The notes beneath the pieces were generated by a model. That model worked only from the letters and a program-made list of their open reading frames with translations, made no database searches and was not told where the DNA came from. Below are positions 35,634 through 46,899 of a DNA stretch of 64,000 bases, piece by piece. This stretch comes from Laguncularia racemosa (lineage: Eukaryota; Streptophyta; Magnoliopsida; Myrtales; Combretaceae). The translations under genes and the position numbers were made by a program. The stretch lies in the NCBI GenBank assembly GCA_037954665.1, contig JBBMOL010000039.1, positions 2,170,001 to 2,234,000 on the forward strand, written 5' to 3'. Numbering within the stretch: position 1 is the stretch's first letter; every line of letters starts with the position of its first letter.

Positions 35634-36342
35634 CAAAGTTATTAAAATCACAATTTTACTTATATAATTTTATAATATCTTTTCAATATCTTTTCGAGCT
35701 TAATCATATATAAAATCTTTTTTATACAGATTCATGATAGAATCACAAATCTACACGCAAAATTAATAAAATCTTATGTTTTTAACCGAATTTACCAATT
35801 CTACATATTTTAGTTAAATGAGTTAAAAATTGAAAAATATAACTTAACTTTAACAAAATATAAATATTGTAAGTTTTTTAAAAAAATTGGAATTATAATA
35901 TAAGGTAAAGTTGATGATAGTACCAATAATGATATGGGTATTGAGATGATGATGGTGAAGAGAGAGCCAACAATAATTTTGACATTTAATGATGATAAAA
36001 GGGTTAGTGATTTTTTTAAGTATTGTATTTTATTATTATAATTTATATTGTAATTTATTTCATATTGGTATTGTTATTTATAGTATAGTTTTATATATTA
36101 GCTTAATAACTTATACTAATTTATTTATACTATAAATATATAATTTTTATTATAAATTGTAACTAAAATTTATACTAAATTTCTTTATTCTATCTTATAT
36201 TTTATTTTTTTTATGACTATAGTAAACATATCTATTGTTTTTTAAAGCTATTTTATATAAATTGTAGAAACTTATGTTGTTATGTTTTGATTCTATAGAC
36301 TCTTTAATGATTCTAAATAAAATTGGGAGTTTGACAATCTTG
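35634..36342 (+). mobile_element. hAT-type MITE, copy 1
   Basis: 709 bp flanked by a perfect 8-bp duplication CAAGTCAT (35626-35633 and 36343-36350). The ends are imperfect inverted repeats of about 24 bp: CAAAGTTATTAAAATCAC on the left and CAAGATTGTCAAACTCCC on the reverse of the right. An 8-bp duplication and CA-starting ends fit hAT transposons. The interior is extremely AT-rich with no transposase, so it is non-autonomous. A related copy in reverse orientation lies at 53644-54391. Confidence 0.85.
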
Positions 36343-36350
36343 CAAGTCAT

Positions 36351-38615
36351 AGAATAGAACTTCACTAGTTTTTTCTATAAAGCATGAATGAAGTTTAATT
36401 AGTATGTTAAAGAGGTTGAACATGGAGGAAGAGAAAATCTGCTACTGTTATTGAAATTCTTCAAATGGATTTAAATCCTCTAAAATTATTTTAATTATCA
36501 TAAATTTACCCTATAAAATTTTGACATATATAATCAATAGTTAAGATTAGAAAAAAAAAATCTTCATATTGATGTGATATTTTAGAATTAATTTATAACT
36601 TTAACTAAAATAATTTTAGAAAATCTATTTTCACATCGACTCTACTATGTTTTGGAGTTTTAACGAGAGGAGAAAGAAAGTTTTATATATAGGTTAGCTT
36701 CTAGTGTTAAAAAGGAAAGTGGTGATTTGGAATGCTTGGTCCTGTGTTTGAAGAGTGAGGTGGCATATTCAAGTTTGCTTCCTAGAGAGATACTACGCTT
36801 GGAGTAAGTAATGAAAGGGGAATTTTGAAAATTCTCAGTCCAAATTACACACAAAATGTCTATCCGTTAAATATACTTCCTATAACGTTTTTCGATGAAA
36901 CTTCATATTTAACTTAGTTTTAATTTATTAAATACGAATATATTCTTAAAACTTTTATTTTTTTCATTTTAGTTTTTTATTTATGTAATCTCCCATTCAT
37001 TTATTATTAAATTTATTCATAAGGTTTTGGTAAACAAGTTCTTTTATATTGAAATTTTCTGTCAACATATATTTAAATAAAGAAACGCTATATTATGTTA
37101 TAATTACTTTGTTTCCATGTACTAACAAAATTACTCTTAGTGATATATATGACAAAAAATTTCCAAAACTTCAGTATACTTACAGTCATTTATAAAAATA
37201 TAACTTTTATATATAAACATACTATCACAAATACCTTTGAAAAATAGTGAAAAGATATAAAATTATATTCCGTATACAGAATGACTTGTATAATAAACAA
37301 TATATATATATATCTACACAAGCTTAAGAAAATAGTCAAGATGTTGAATATGATATATTGGACAATATAGAGACTATATTTTAGATAAACCATACTATAT
37401 ATAGCTTTGATACGCATGCAACATATTCACGTAAGTTCTTCGTAAGTAATTCAAATGATGAATACGAAATAAATTATAAATTATGTAAAGAACATCCTCA
37501 TATACAAAATGTTTTATTAGAACATATGATTGTAAAAGCTTTTGAAAAGTCGTAACACTACGTATCTTTCCAAAATATGTAAAATTATAATTTATAAATG
37601 AATCACTATTCAAATCAGTACTGTAAATACTCTTATAAAAGCATTTGAAAAGTGGTTCATAGTGAAATAAGGTATAATTATAAATAATATAAAAGATACA
37701 CCCTTTTATGTGTACAATGAAATATAGATATTGTATATCAATTCACTAATACAATAATCGGTACGTTTGTATATATGTGGCCTATATTTGTATATTTATA
37801 AACTACTACATACCTTTTTGGAAAATAATACTTATATGCATAGACAGTGAATACTAATACGATATCTTTCATAAACATATAGATATACATAATATTAATT
37901 TAAGAATACTTATACTTTTATCATAAGATGTGATTATTTGTAAATACTATTTTAGTATAGATTTAGAATTTATAATATTAGAAATAAATCAATTCACGAA
38001 TATAAAGTAATTATCTCACATATATGCATATATCTATTATGAATTACTTTTAATGAAAGAGTATTTATATGTATAAATAACAAAATGCCAATACATAACT
38101 TCGAAAAAACATATATGTTATCTAATGATAGACGCTTGCACACTTATTATAAAATATCATATCAACTTTTAATCCTAATTTAGTGTAGATTCAATAAAGA
38201 CATTATACTAAACACGCATCTAGTGATTATGGTTTGTGCTATTGATTTTTAATGTTTTTAAAATTTTCAATATACTTTTCCTAATGTTAATATTTTCAAT
38301 TTTTATCATTGACCTTTCCATAGCCTTTGAAAAGTTAAATTCACAAAAATATCTACTTCAAAACTCTAACCTAGAAATATTTATTATTATATTTATTTTC
38401 TTTCATTTTAAAATAGTTTTTTTTTTTTAATTTTTAGGTATTATAATTGCCTATCAATGAGCATGCATAACTTCAAAATTTCTAGAGACAGAGAGCGCCT
38501 GAGCATGTGAGGGTGCTATCATAATTTGGAAAAATAGATAAATGATTATAATAAAATAATAGTTATTACTATCAAATAAGAAACTTAGTACATACTATTT
38601 AATTACTATAAATAT
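36351..38615. other. AT-rich intergenic DNA
   Basis: No gene recognised. Short open frames on both strands (for example 37190-37613 on - and 38236-38430 on +) are composed almost entirely of Ile, Tyr, Phe, Leu, Asn and Lys, as expected of AT-rich non-coding DNA. TTTTGAAAAGT-containing phrases recur near 37535 and 37645, hinting at a decayed repeat. Confidence 0.6.
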
Positions 38616-38619
38616 TGAC

Positions 38620-39120
38620 AACAAACAAATTGAGCTACTCGTGAATTACTCGAGCTCGATTAATAAATGAGTTAAGTTTGACTTCAAAATAAAACTTGTT
38701 TATTTAAATAAGTTAAGCTCAAACATTTGTTTAGACTCGCAAGTCAGCTCAGGAATAGACTTAAGAATATTGTTAATGAGCTGACTTACAAATAGTCTTA
38801 TAAGTGAGCTCGCAAATAGGCTGATGAGTGGGTACTCATTTATATTATTAACAAATCAGTTTGTCAATAGATTTGTGAATAGACTCTCATGATATTTTTA
38901 ACAAATTAACTCATGAATATGTTATTGAGTAGATTCTCATTTATATTGTTAATGAGTAGACTTGTAAACAAGCTTATAAGTAAACTCATTTAGATAAACA
39001 AGCTTGAACTCATTGATCTAGATAAATTGAGCTCAAGCTTTAAATTATTTAATGAGAACGAGTTCGAGCTTGAGCTTGTAATTTTTAGACTTGGTAAAAG
39101 CTCATCTCACCTCAACTCAT
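38620..39120. repeat. Degenerate GAGCTCGAGCTT-type repeat block
   Basis: Many loosely spaced words such as GAGCTCGATTAA, AGCTCAAGC, GAGCTTGAGCTTG, GTAGACTTGTAAACAAGC and ATGAGTAGACTT recur with a period of very roughly 60-70 bp. Similar GAGCTCGAGC-rich blocks are common in non-coding transposons of dicots. No ends or target duplication could be fixed. Confidence 0.45.
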
Positions 39121-39387
39121 TTGTAGCTCTATATAAGTTAATATAATAATATATTATTCAAATCTTCTAGCAAGGGACCTAATTAAATGATTATTCTAAA
39201 AACTAGTTTAAATAGGCCTGAAATTATTACTTGACTAGATTGTCAAATTTATAATTTGTTAACTCTCTCAATTAAATTTTAGCCTTTATAAATTTAAATT
39301 TATTAATTATAAACTATTCTTCCTTACTCTATTACTTAAATTCTATTTTATTATTTTATTATTCTTTCATGATTTGTGGTATTTCAG

Positions 39388-42300
39388 CTATCCTACATTC
39401 ACGCTTGAGGTCATGTACGCTTTGAAAGGGAAGTGTGACGTTATAATCTCTTATCCCTATGTCTATAGTTGATGGAAGAAGAATTAGCAAAATAGTGAAG
39501 CACGTCAGTTGGTGTATTGCTTGCCATTACCACTCATTATTGTATTATTGTTGTTGTTGTTCATGTTCTATTTGTCATGTATTTCCTTTGTTTTATTGTG
39601 CAACTTTGTTGAACCTTATTTTAAGTCGACGTGCAACAGGATGGAGTAGACTAGGTAACTATAAGTCAATTGAGTCAGAGTTGGTGAAGTTCAATAAAGA
39701 TAATTAATATGAAGCAATTAAGTTACCCTAGGAAAACTGCTACTTGCTTGTAATTATATGTGAATAAAATGAGAGAATAATAAGTCTTATTTTTCACATA
39801 AACACTTTATTATTTTGAGATCATTAGGTTCTCTATGTACTGAGCTCAAACCCTTATTACAAAATAGGAAAGAAAGGAAGAAAGACTAAAAAAGCACACA
39901 CAAGCACAACTATTTCATATTATTTAAGATCCTATAACAAATTGTTGGCATAGTCAGCTTTTGTGGAGTTAAAGAAATAGCAGTAACAATTCAAGGCTTT
40001 TGTGGATTTGTATAAAGAGGATCACATAGGAATAGAGACACCAGAATCAACTTGCAGCGCAAATAACGGTATCGACGCTTTGGCACACTAGGACTAGTCT
40101 AATCCAACTGAAGCCTCATGAGAAGATGAAGAAATTATACATAAAAGATATCCCTCTTTGACATGTGAGGTTATGTGCATTTTCAAAGAAAGGGCAACCC
40201 CATATTCTTGTGTTTATAGTTTAAAAAAGAAGAATTAGCATGATAGTGAATTACATGAGTGCATTGCTATTATAATTATTTGCTGTTATGCTGTCGTTGT
40301 TATTTATGAAGTTCGATGTTGTATTACGTTTGTTTATTGTTGTCGTTTAATTTTATTAAACGTTGTTTTAAGTCTAGACGTGTAGTAAGGTGGTAGTAGA
40401 CTTGGTCAATATCTGTTAATTGAGTCCAATGTTAGTGGAGTTTGAGGAGAATAGTTAATATGGAAGAAGTTATTTTGGAAAAACTATAACTTGCACGTAC
40501 TTATACATGAATGAAATGATAGAATGACAAGTTCCAGTTATCTCACGAATACTTTCTTATTTTGAGATCGTTGGGTTCCCTATATAGTGACGTCAAGCAC
40601 TCATTACAAAATAGAAAAAGGAGGAAGAAAGACAAGGAAAGTAAGCATGAGCACAACTACTCCAAATTATTTTAGATCTTGTAAAAAATCGATATTGGAG
40701 TAGTCTTCTATGGAAAAGTCGAAGAAATTACAGCAGCTATTCGACGCCTTTGTGGAGTTATATAAGACCACATAAGATTGGAGGAATGCTATAACTAGCT
40801 AGCGGTGCAGATAACTGCAAGGAAGTTTTGATATATTAGAACGGATAGTCTCCATTAAAACTTTATGGGAAGATCAAGAAATGATTCGCCATTGATATCT
40901 CTCACTCATGCATGAGGTCACATGCACTTTCAAAGGGGTGAGTGGAAGGAAGAAGAATTTGTAAGATAGTGAAATGTGTTAGATAGTGTGTCGTTTGCTT
41001 TTACTATTCATTGTATCGTTGCCATATTTATTCGTACTCTGTTTGACGTTGTACTCCAATTGTTTGTTGTTGTGTAAGTTTACTAAATCTTGTTATAAGT
41101 CTGAACGTGTAGTAGGGTAGGAGTAGACTTCGTCTGTATCATGGCAAGTCTGATTTTCCCATAAACGCTTTAATATTTTAAGATCATTCAATTCCCTCTA
41201 TAATGAGCCTAAACCCTTTTTACAAAATGGGAAAAAGAGGATGAAAGACCAACAAAGCACGTACAAGCACAACTGCTCCATATTATGAAGATCACGTAAC
41301 AAATTGGTATAAATATTGGCTTTAATAGAGGACTTCAAGAAATCGTAGCAGCAATTCGATTCCTTTATGAAGTTACATAAGGAGAACAGTGTAAAAATGG
41401 AGGCACGCTAGGATCAACTGGTGTTACAGTTAACTACAAAGAAGTTTTTAATGGGAATCAGATTCCCAAATCCGATATCAGCAGGTAAAAAAATACACGT
41501 GGGTTGAATAGAACTAACCAAGATTCTGTGTTGCAAAAGGACTCAACCCAGTAGCGCAATTGGCTCATCAATAAAACTCTTAGTAGTTTTGAACTTGATC
41601 CTACTTTTGGTATTGTTAAAGGTTTTGGTTCTGGAACGAGAGTTAGTGCTACTTCTAACAGTGATCCTAAGCATGCGAAGACACTTAGAAATAGAGCTTC
41701 CGACAAGCGCATTGGAAGCTTCTAAAAACAACGCTTCCGAAGGGAATTTTACTTGGGCAAATCTTAATTTGAATGAACAATATTTCATATAAGTCTAATT
41801 AGGAAAGTAAACCATGCAAAATTTGATGAATTAGCATTGTAGTTATCTATATAATTATTTATTTCCTTTTAGCAGTTATTTTCATTCCCTTTTTTTAGTA
41901 TTTTTGTCTTATGACAATTATTCCATGTTAATAGCCATTCATATGTAAATACCCTATAACCATGTGGAATGGGATATACGATATTGAATGAATATTGATC
42001 TTATTACTCTTTTTAAATATTATGTGAAAACTTTCATTAGTTATTGAAGGTTTTCCTTTGATTTTATCAATCAAAGTATCATCCTTATTCTGGTGATTCT
42101 TAATTGAATTTAACCATATATTGTATTGATTACTTCAATTAAAATCAGTTCAACAATTGAATATGATTCAATCATTGTCCATATCCCTCTTACTTTTGTT
42201 ATTTTATAATTACATTAAAATCCAAAAAAAAATATTTTTTTCATTTAATAAACTTAGAAAATCTAAAAAGATTTAAACTTCATTGCTATTGCGCATCGAT

Positions 42301-43206
42301 GCATATCGTATTTTAGTGCCAAAGCAATGTAAATCCATGTTTGATAATTTGCTACGATTCAAGATTGTGTTAAAATTTTGATCCTAGGTTCTAGGCACAT
42401 CAGTTTTGATACATCAAGATGGGTGTTCTCCAATTGAAGCATTGTGAGTAGACGAAGAAATGTTTCAACAAAGATATCCCTCAACCACATGTGAGGTCAC
42501 GTGCACTTTTGAAGAAGGGAATAATGCTAGAACACCATATCCACATTTCTATACTCGAAGGAAAAAGAATTTGCAAGAATGTGAATTGTGTGTGTTAGTG
42601 TTGCTTGCTCTTACTATTTATTGTTGTGCTGCCATTGTTGTTTGTGCCCTTTTTTATGTTGTATTTTGTTCATTTATTTTTTTTGTAATTTTATTAAACC
42701 TTATTATAAGTTTGGGCCTATAATATGGTGGATCCAAACTTGGTCAGTATAAGTTAGTTGAGTCAAGTGATAATGGAGCTTAAGATAGGGAATTAATAGG
42801 AAGCAGTTACTTTTGGGGAAATTGCAACTTGCATGTACCTATACGTGAACAAAATGATAGAATGGCTAGTCTTTTTTTGAGATATTTGCGTTCTCGTTAT
42901 AATATGCCCAAACCCTTGTTACAAAATAGCAAAGAGAGGAAGGGAGACCAACAAAGTGCAAATGTGGATAAGTACTCTATATTTTTTATTATTCTATAAC
43001 AATTTGGTTTTATAGCCCACATTTACGAAGAAGTTGAAAAAATTGCAGCAGCAACTCAAGTCCTTTGTAGAGTTGTGTAAGGAGGATCACGCATGAATAG
43101 AGGCACGACAGTCTTAACTATCAACGTAGATACCACAAGGAAGTCTGGGTGCACTAGGATAGGTTTGTCCAACCGAATCTTCATAGGAAGATGAATATCC
43201 CTCGTT
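39388..43206 (+). repeat. Tandem array of about 750-bp gypsy deletion-derivative units
   Basis: Four head-to-tail units, measured from the shared GAGGTCA word: 39407, 40167, 40914 and 42493. Each has the same order: a peptide tail resembling the end of a gypsy chromodomain (EASWEDEEMIQRRYPSLMHE-like), a C/T-rich stretch, GTAGACTTGGTCAGTA, an LTR-like part (AACTGCAACTTGCATGTA, TTATTTTGAGATCATTGGG, TTACAAAATAGGAAAG), a PBS-like TAACAAATTGGTAT, and a gag-like start (LKKLQQQF, FVELYKEDH). Unit 3 lacks about 120 bp and carries a 0.95-kb insertion. The peptide tail is readable in three unit junctions, with lesions (Trp to stop at about 40113). I read it as an LTR plus mini-internal domain repeated in tandem. 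Confidence 0.75.
41450..42404. mobile_element. Unidentified 0.95-kb insertion in repeat unit 3
   Basis: The repeat stops after AAGAAGTTTT and resumes at GTTTTGATACATC, so about 955 bp were added, possibly with a GTTTT duplication. The insert contains a codon-like stretch at 41557-41720 (+ frame FELDPTFGIVKGFGSGTR) and a 255-bp open frame on - (41458-41712), but no domain I recognise. The right half is AT-rich with ATATTGAATGAATATTG-like words seen near LTR ends. Nature unknown. Confidence 0.45.
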
Positions 43207-43457
43207 TGTTGTTGTAACGGTCCACTATGTATAGTGTACACCATTCTATATAGAAGCTAACCACTAAGCCGCTATCATAGTTTGCTATACATAAGACTCT
43301 ATAATGAAATTGCTTTAGTTAGTAAAAGTTTAAAATATATATATATAGAAAATAGGATTTACTTTTACAACATGGATAAACTATTCATGAAAATTTCTTA
43401 CATTATATAGACACAGCAACTACGTTGGTTTCCAAGAGCAACCCTAGCAATTGAAAC

Positions 43458-43505
<48 letters not shown>

Positions 43506-44649
43506 CGAGTCTCCACTCTAGCCTATTCTTGCATTTCCTCACAGCAAAACCCACTCATAGTCGTCTTTATGCTGTCAAGAACTTAAGGGTAGTTACCTAT
43601 AATAGAGTCTATAAGGGAATGAGTAAACCACAACTTCGTATGAGATAAGAGATAAGCATTATATTGTAACATAATAACAAACAAAGTTTTCAAGCAACTA
43701 TTAAGTGTAATGCAAGAACAAGCAATTGCCATCCACACAACACTGTCCAGTCCATCGTAAAGATAAAGATAACGACCTCACTTTAGTGATGGCTAAGAAG
43801 TTTGATTGAATACAAATGACACGAACCAAGGAATGTGTAATGAAGACACCTTGGCTACTCCCAAAAACCTAACAACCAAGCTCTTGACCAATGTTGTAGC
43901 ATCCTCCCCTGCCAGTTTGATTGTTGAAGTATAGGAAAAGGATGCTTTATTCATCCTCAAAAGGTCGATATTTGGTGAATGTCCATTATAATGAGTTGAG
44001 ATGCGTGTCTAATTAAAATTTAAGCCAATCATTGTTAAGTCATTTAACAGGTGACTAATCAATTTCGCACACTCCACAACATAGCAAAGTACAATAAAGT
44101 AGCACACTAAACATATAAAACTACTACTACTACGCAATCAAACAGCTTCCAAGCACAAGCAAGTATGTGCACATCATAGCTACTTACATCCATATGCAAG
44201 TACAATGGATCTCCAAGTACACAAATTGTACCCATAAATGCAATAAAGTATAAAACCACTTACTTGGCACTGTAATTAGTTGAACACTAGCTACATTGCA
44301 ACTCCTTTCATATCAACTCCTATAAACATAACGAAGCTATAAGATTTGTAAAGCTTATAGAAATGTTATTTCAGTTAATTCCTCTATATAATATATATAT
44401 ATATATATATATAATTTTGTATAGTTACAATATATTTATGTAATATTCCTCTTGTGTATAGTTATATTATATTAATGTAAAAAACACACATATATATAGC
44501 TACATGGTAGCCTTATATTCTGTACATGCAAACACATAGACTTATAGTGATATATATGACCCTTTCAACGATATTATATTAGTACAATATTATAAGTAAC
44601 CTTTTATATATTTGACATTTGACCAAATATTACCTATGATATACAATTT
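43207..44649. other. Intergenic region with an AAT microsatellite
   Basis: No gene recognised. (AAT)n of about 15 repeats at 43458-43504 and a (TA)n run at about 44385-44414. The final bases AATTT (44645-44649) are the left target duplication of the compound element that follows. Confidence 0.65.
43458..43504. repeat. (AAT)n microsatellite
   Basis: About 15 perfect AAT/ATA triplets; likely polymorphic and useful as a marker. Confidence 0.95.
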
Positions 44650-45181
44650 TGTTGGGTGCTATTGGGCCTTCTTTACCCCAAAAGCTAGCTCATGAGGTGA
44701 GGCTTTCCCTCACACTTATCAAGTGGCACCCATGCCCCTCCACAACCGATGTGGGATTTTACCCAACGTCTCCCCCTAATCTCACATCGGCCCATAGGAT
44801 CAACTGTCCATATCCGGCTCAACCGGGAGATGTTGTAAATCGAGCTCTAATACCAATGTTGGGTGCTATTGGGCCTTCTCTACCCCAAAAACTAGCTCAT
44901 GAGGTGAGGCTTTCCCTCACACTTATCAAGTGGCACCCATGCTCCTCCACAATCGATGTGGGATTTTACCCAACATCTCCCCTTAATCTCACATCGGCCT
45001 ATGGGATCAATCATCCATATCCGGCTCAACCGGGAGATGTTGTAAACCGGGCTTTGATACCAATGTTGGGTGCTATTGGGCCTTCTCTACCCAAAAGCTA
45101 GCTCATGAGGTGAGGCTTTCCCTCACACTTATCAAGTAGCACCCATGCCCCTCCACAACCGATGTGGGATTTTACCCAACA
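44650..45181 (-). repeat. Tandem TRIM: three 119-bp LTRs and two 88-bp internal domains
   Basis: LTRs at 44650-44768, 44857-44975 and 45064-45181, period exactly 207 bp. Read on the minus strand, each LTR starts TGTTGGGTAAAATCCCACAT and ends CACCCAACA. Each internal domain begins with TTGGTATCAAAGC-like sequence (a Met-tRNA PBS) and ends with a polypurine tract (AAGGGGGAGA-like) directly before the next LTR, with no coding capacity. That is the minimal design of terminal-repeat retrotransposons in miniature. The 150-codon open frame across it is only a by-product of the repeat. Confidence 0.88.
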
Positions 45182-45221
45182 TCTCCCCCTAATCTTACAT
45201 CGGCCCATAGGATCAACCATC

Positions 45222-45573
45222 CATAGACTCTAATTTCTTCTATAGGACATCAGCCCTAATCTCTTGAGCAACATGATGATACACACTCTGATCAACCCAC
45301 TGTCTAATGTATCCTACAGTCTTTCTATGTAGTATCAACCACTCTGCATCAGATTTATCTTGTGGCTTTAACATCACCACCTAGAGGCAAATACAAATCT
45401 TTGCAATATAACAAATCTTCCATCGTTGACTTCCAGATAGAGTAATTAGAAAAGTTAAGTTTAATCATCGTACCTGAATATTCAGCCATGTCTGTGATTG
45501 AAAACACAAAACCCTAATACAATTTGCAGAGAAACCCTAATTTTCTTTTGAAACCTGGTGCTCTGATACCACT
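45222..45573 (-). pseudogene. Second copy of the copia leader, PBS and gag start
   Basis: Duplicates 49845-50173. Contains, on the minus strand, the PBS TGGTATCAGAGC (about 45560-45571), a leader, and a gag start at about 45489. It has 21 bases (ACAATTTGCAG... region, about 45516-45536) that the right-hand copy lacks. It joins TRIM internal sequence at 45222-45225, where both parents share CATA, suggesting a microhomology junction. Confidence 0.82.
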
Positions 45574-46201
45574 TGTTAAGAAAAGAAGCTCCCATTTTGT
45601 TCCTCTTACCTATGCGATTCACAATTGACAATAAACAATCAATAATAGAATGCGGAATTAAAACAAAATTCAACACCAAGGATTTACGTGGAAAACCCCA
45701 ATTTGGAAAAAACCCACGGGACCGCCACACACAAACTCTTCCACTATAAAAAATAATGAGTTACACACTTCACTAGTCTCACTAGTGAATTACACAGTCA
45801 CACCACAAGCCGGTGGATCAAATACAATGATTTCCCTCTCTAGAACTCTCTCTAGGTTTAGGAATCACGCCTGTTGTGTTTTAGGTTTTCCTCACTTATG
45901 TTTTCGTCTTCTGTACCCTAGGTTACAAAAGGATACAACTATATATATATTCTAACAATAATCAATCGACTTAGGACTTACGCCGGCATAAACGCCAGCG
46001 GCCTTTATCTTCCAACGCCGGTGGCCTAGCTACCAACGCCGGTGGCCTAGCTACCAACGCTGGCGGCTTAGCTCCATGTATGTTTGTTTCGCTTGGTTTT
46101 GGCAATTTTCTTCAAGCTTAACAATCCTTCATCCAAGTATACTTCATATACTTAGGGTAACCTTGGTATATACCCATATGTGTTAGATCTATATCCCAAC
46201 A
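45574..46201 (-). repeat. Single copia LTR (628 bp) within the compound element
   Basis: Minus-strand ends TGTTGGGATATAG and CTTTTCTTAACA. The PPT (GGAGGGGGAGTT) is adjacent at 46202-46213 and a PBS is on the other side, so it acts as 3' LTR of the gag-pol body and 5' LTR of the second leader at once. No second copy exists in the window. It contains four 21-bp units near 45990-46072. Confidence 0.85.
45990..46072. repeat. GC-rich 21-bp minisatellite in the copia LTR
   Basis: Units starting near 45991, 46012, 46033 and 46054 follow the pattern CCAACGCCGGTGGCCTAGCT, strikingly GC-rich in an AT-rich window. They lie in the LTR interior and may mark the promoter or U3 region. Confidence 0.85.
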
Positions 46202-46213
46202 AACTCCCCCTCC

Positions 46214-46897
46214 AACTCATATGGGGGGTTCCATCACCCCTACAATCTTCCTGCAGCAAATAATCTTCTCTTTGGGTAAAGCCTTTGTCATCATATCTGA
46301 CGCATTATCATCAGTGTGAATTTTCTCAAGCTTCAACTATTTAGACTCTAGCACATCCTCGATCCAATGATACCTAACATCAATATGTTTTGATCTAGAG
46401 TGGAACATCGGATTCTTACTGAGATGTATAGCGCTCTAACTATCACAGTACAGTTTCAGCTCTTTCTGCTCTTGACCCAGCTCTTCTAAAAACTTTTTCA
46501 TCCACAAGACTTCCTTGCAAGCTTCTGTTACAACAATATATTCAGCCTCAGTAGTGGAAAGTGCAACACACTTCTATAACTTCGATTACCAGGACACTAC
46601 TCTCCCTGCATAAGTAATCAGATAACCTAAAGTGGATTTCCTGGAATCCAAATCACCAGCCATGTCAGCATCTAAAAACCCCTCTAGTGCAGATTTATTG
46701 TCACCACCAAATTGCAAACATAACCTAGAAGTGCCCCTGAGATATCTGAGAATCCATTTAACTGCTGTCCAGTGCTCTTTGCCTAGATTTGAGAGATAGC
46801 GGCTCACCACACCTACAGCATGAACAATGTCTGGCCTGGTACACACCATGGCATACATAAGACTTCCCACTGCTGAAGCATATGGGACTTGCTTCAT
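46214..46897 (-). pseudogene. Copia RNase H (compound element)
   Basis: 46897-46586 gives the end of RT and start of RNase H (YASAVGSLMYAMVCTRPDI, WTAVKWILRYLRGTS, LEGFLDADMAGDLDSRKST). It continues after a stop: VALSTTEAEYIVVTEACKE, LKLYCDS, then a stop, SAIHLSKNPMFHSRSKHID and DMMTKALPKEK to about 46260. The order and motifs are copia-type. At least three stops. Confidence 0.88.
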
Positions 46898-46899
46898 AT

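Noticed and set aside
43458..43504. Regularly spaced repeat resembling an array
   Set aside because: It is a simple AAT microsatellite without spacers; CRISPR arrays are not expected in plant nuclear DNA.
44650..44768. Possible Cassandra-type TRIM (LTR carrying 5S rRNA sequence)
   Set aside because: I looked for 5S-like internal promoter words in the 119-bp LTR and saw none; the family is a different TRIM.
44649..45101. 150-codon open frame with internal protein repeats
   Set aside because: It is an accidental frame across tandem 207-bp LTR/interior units whose PBS, PPT and target duplication explain the repeat fully.
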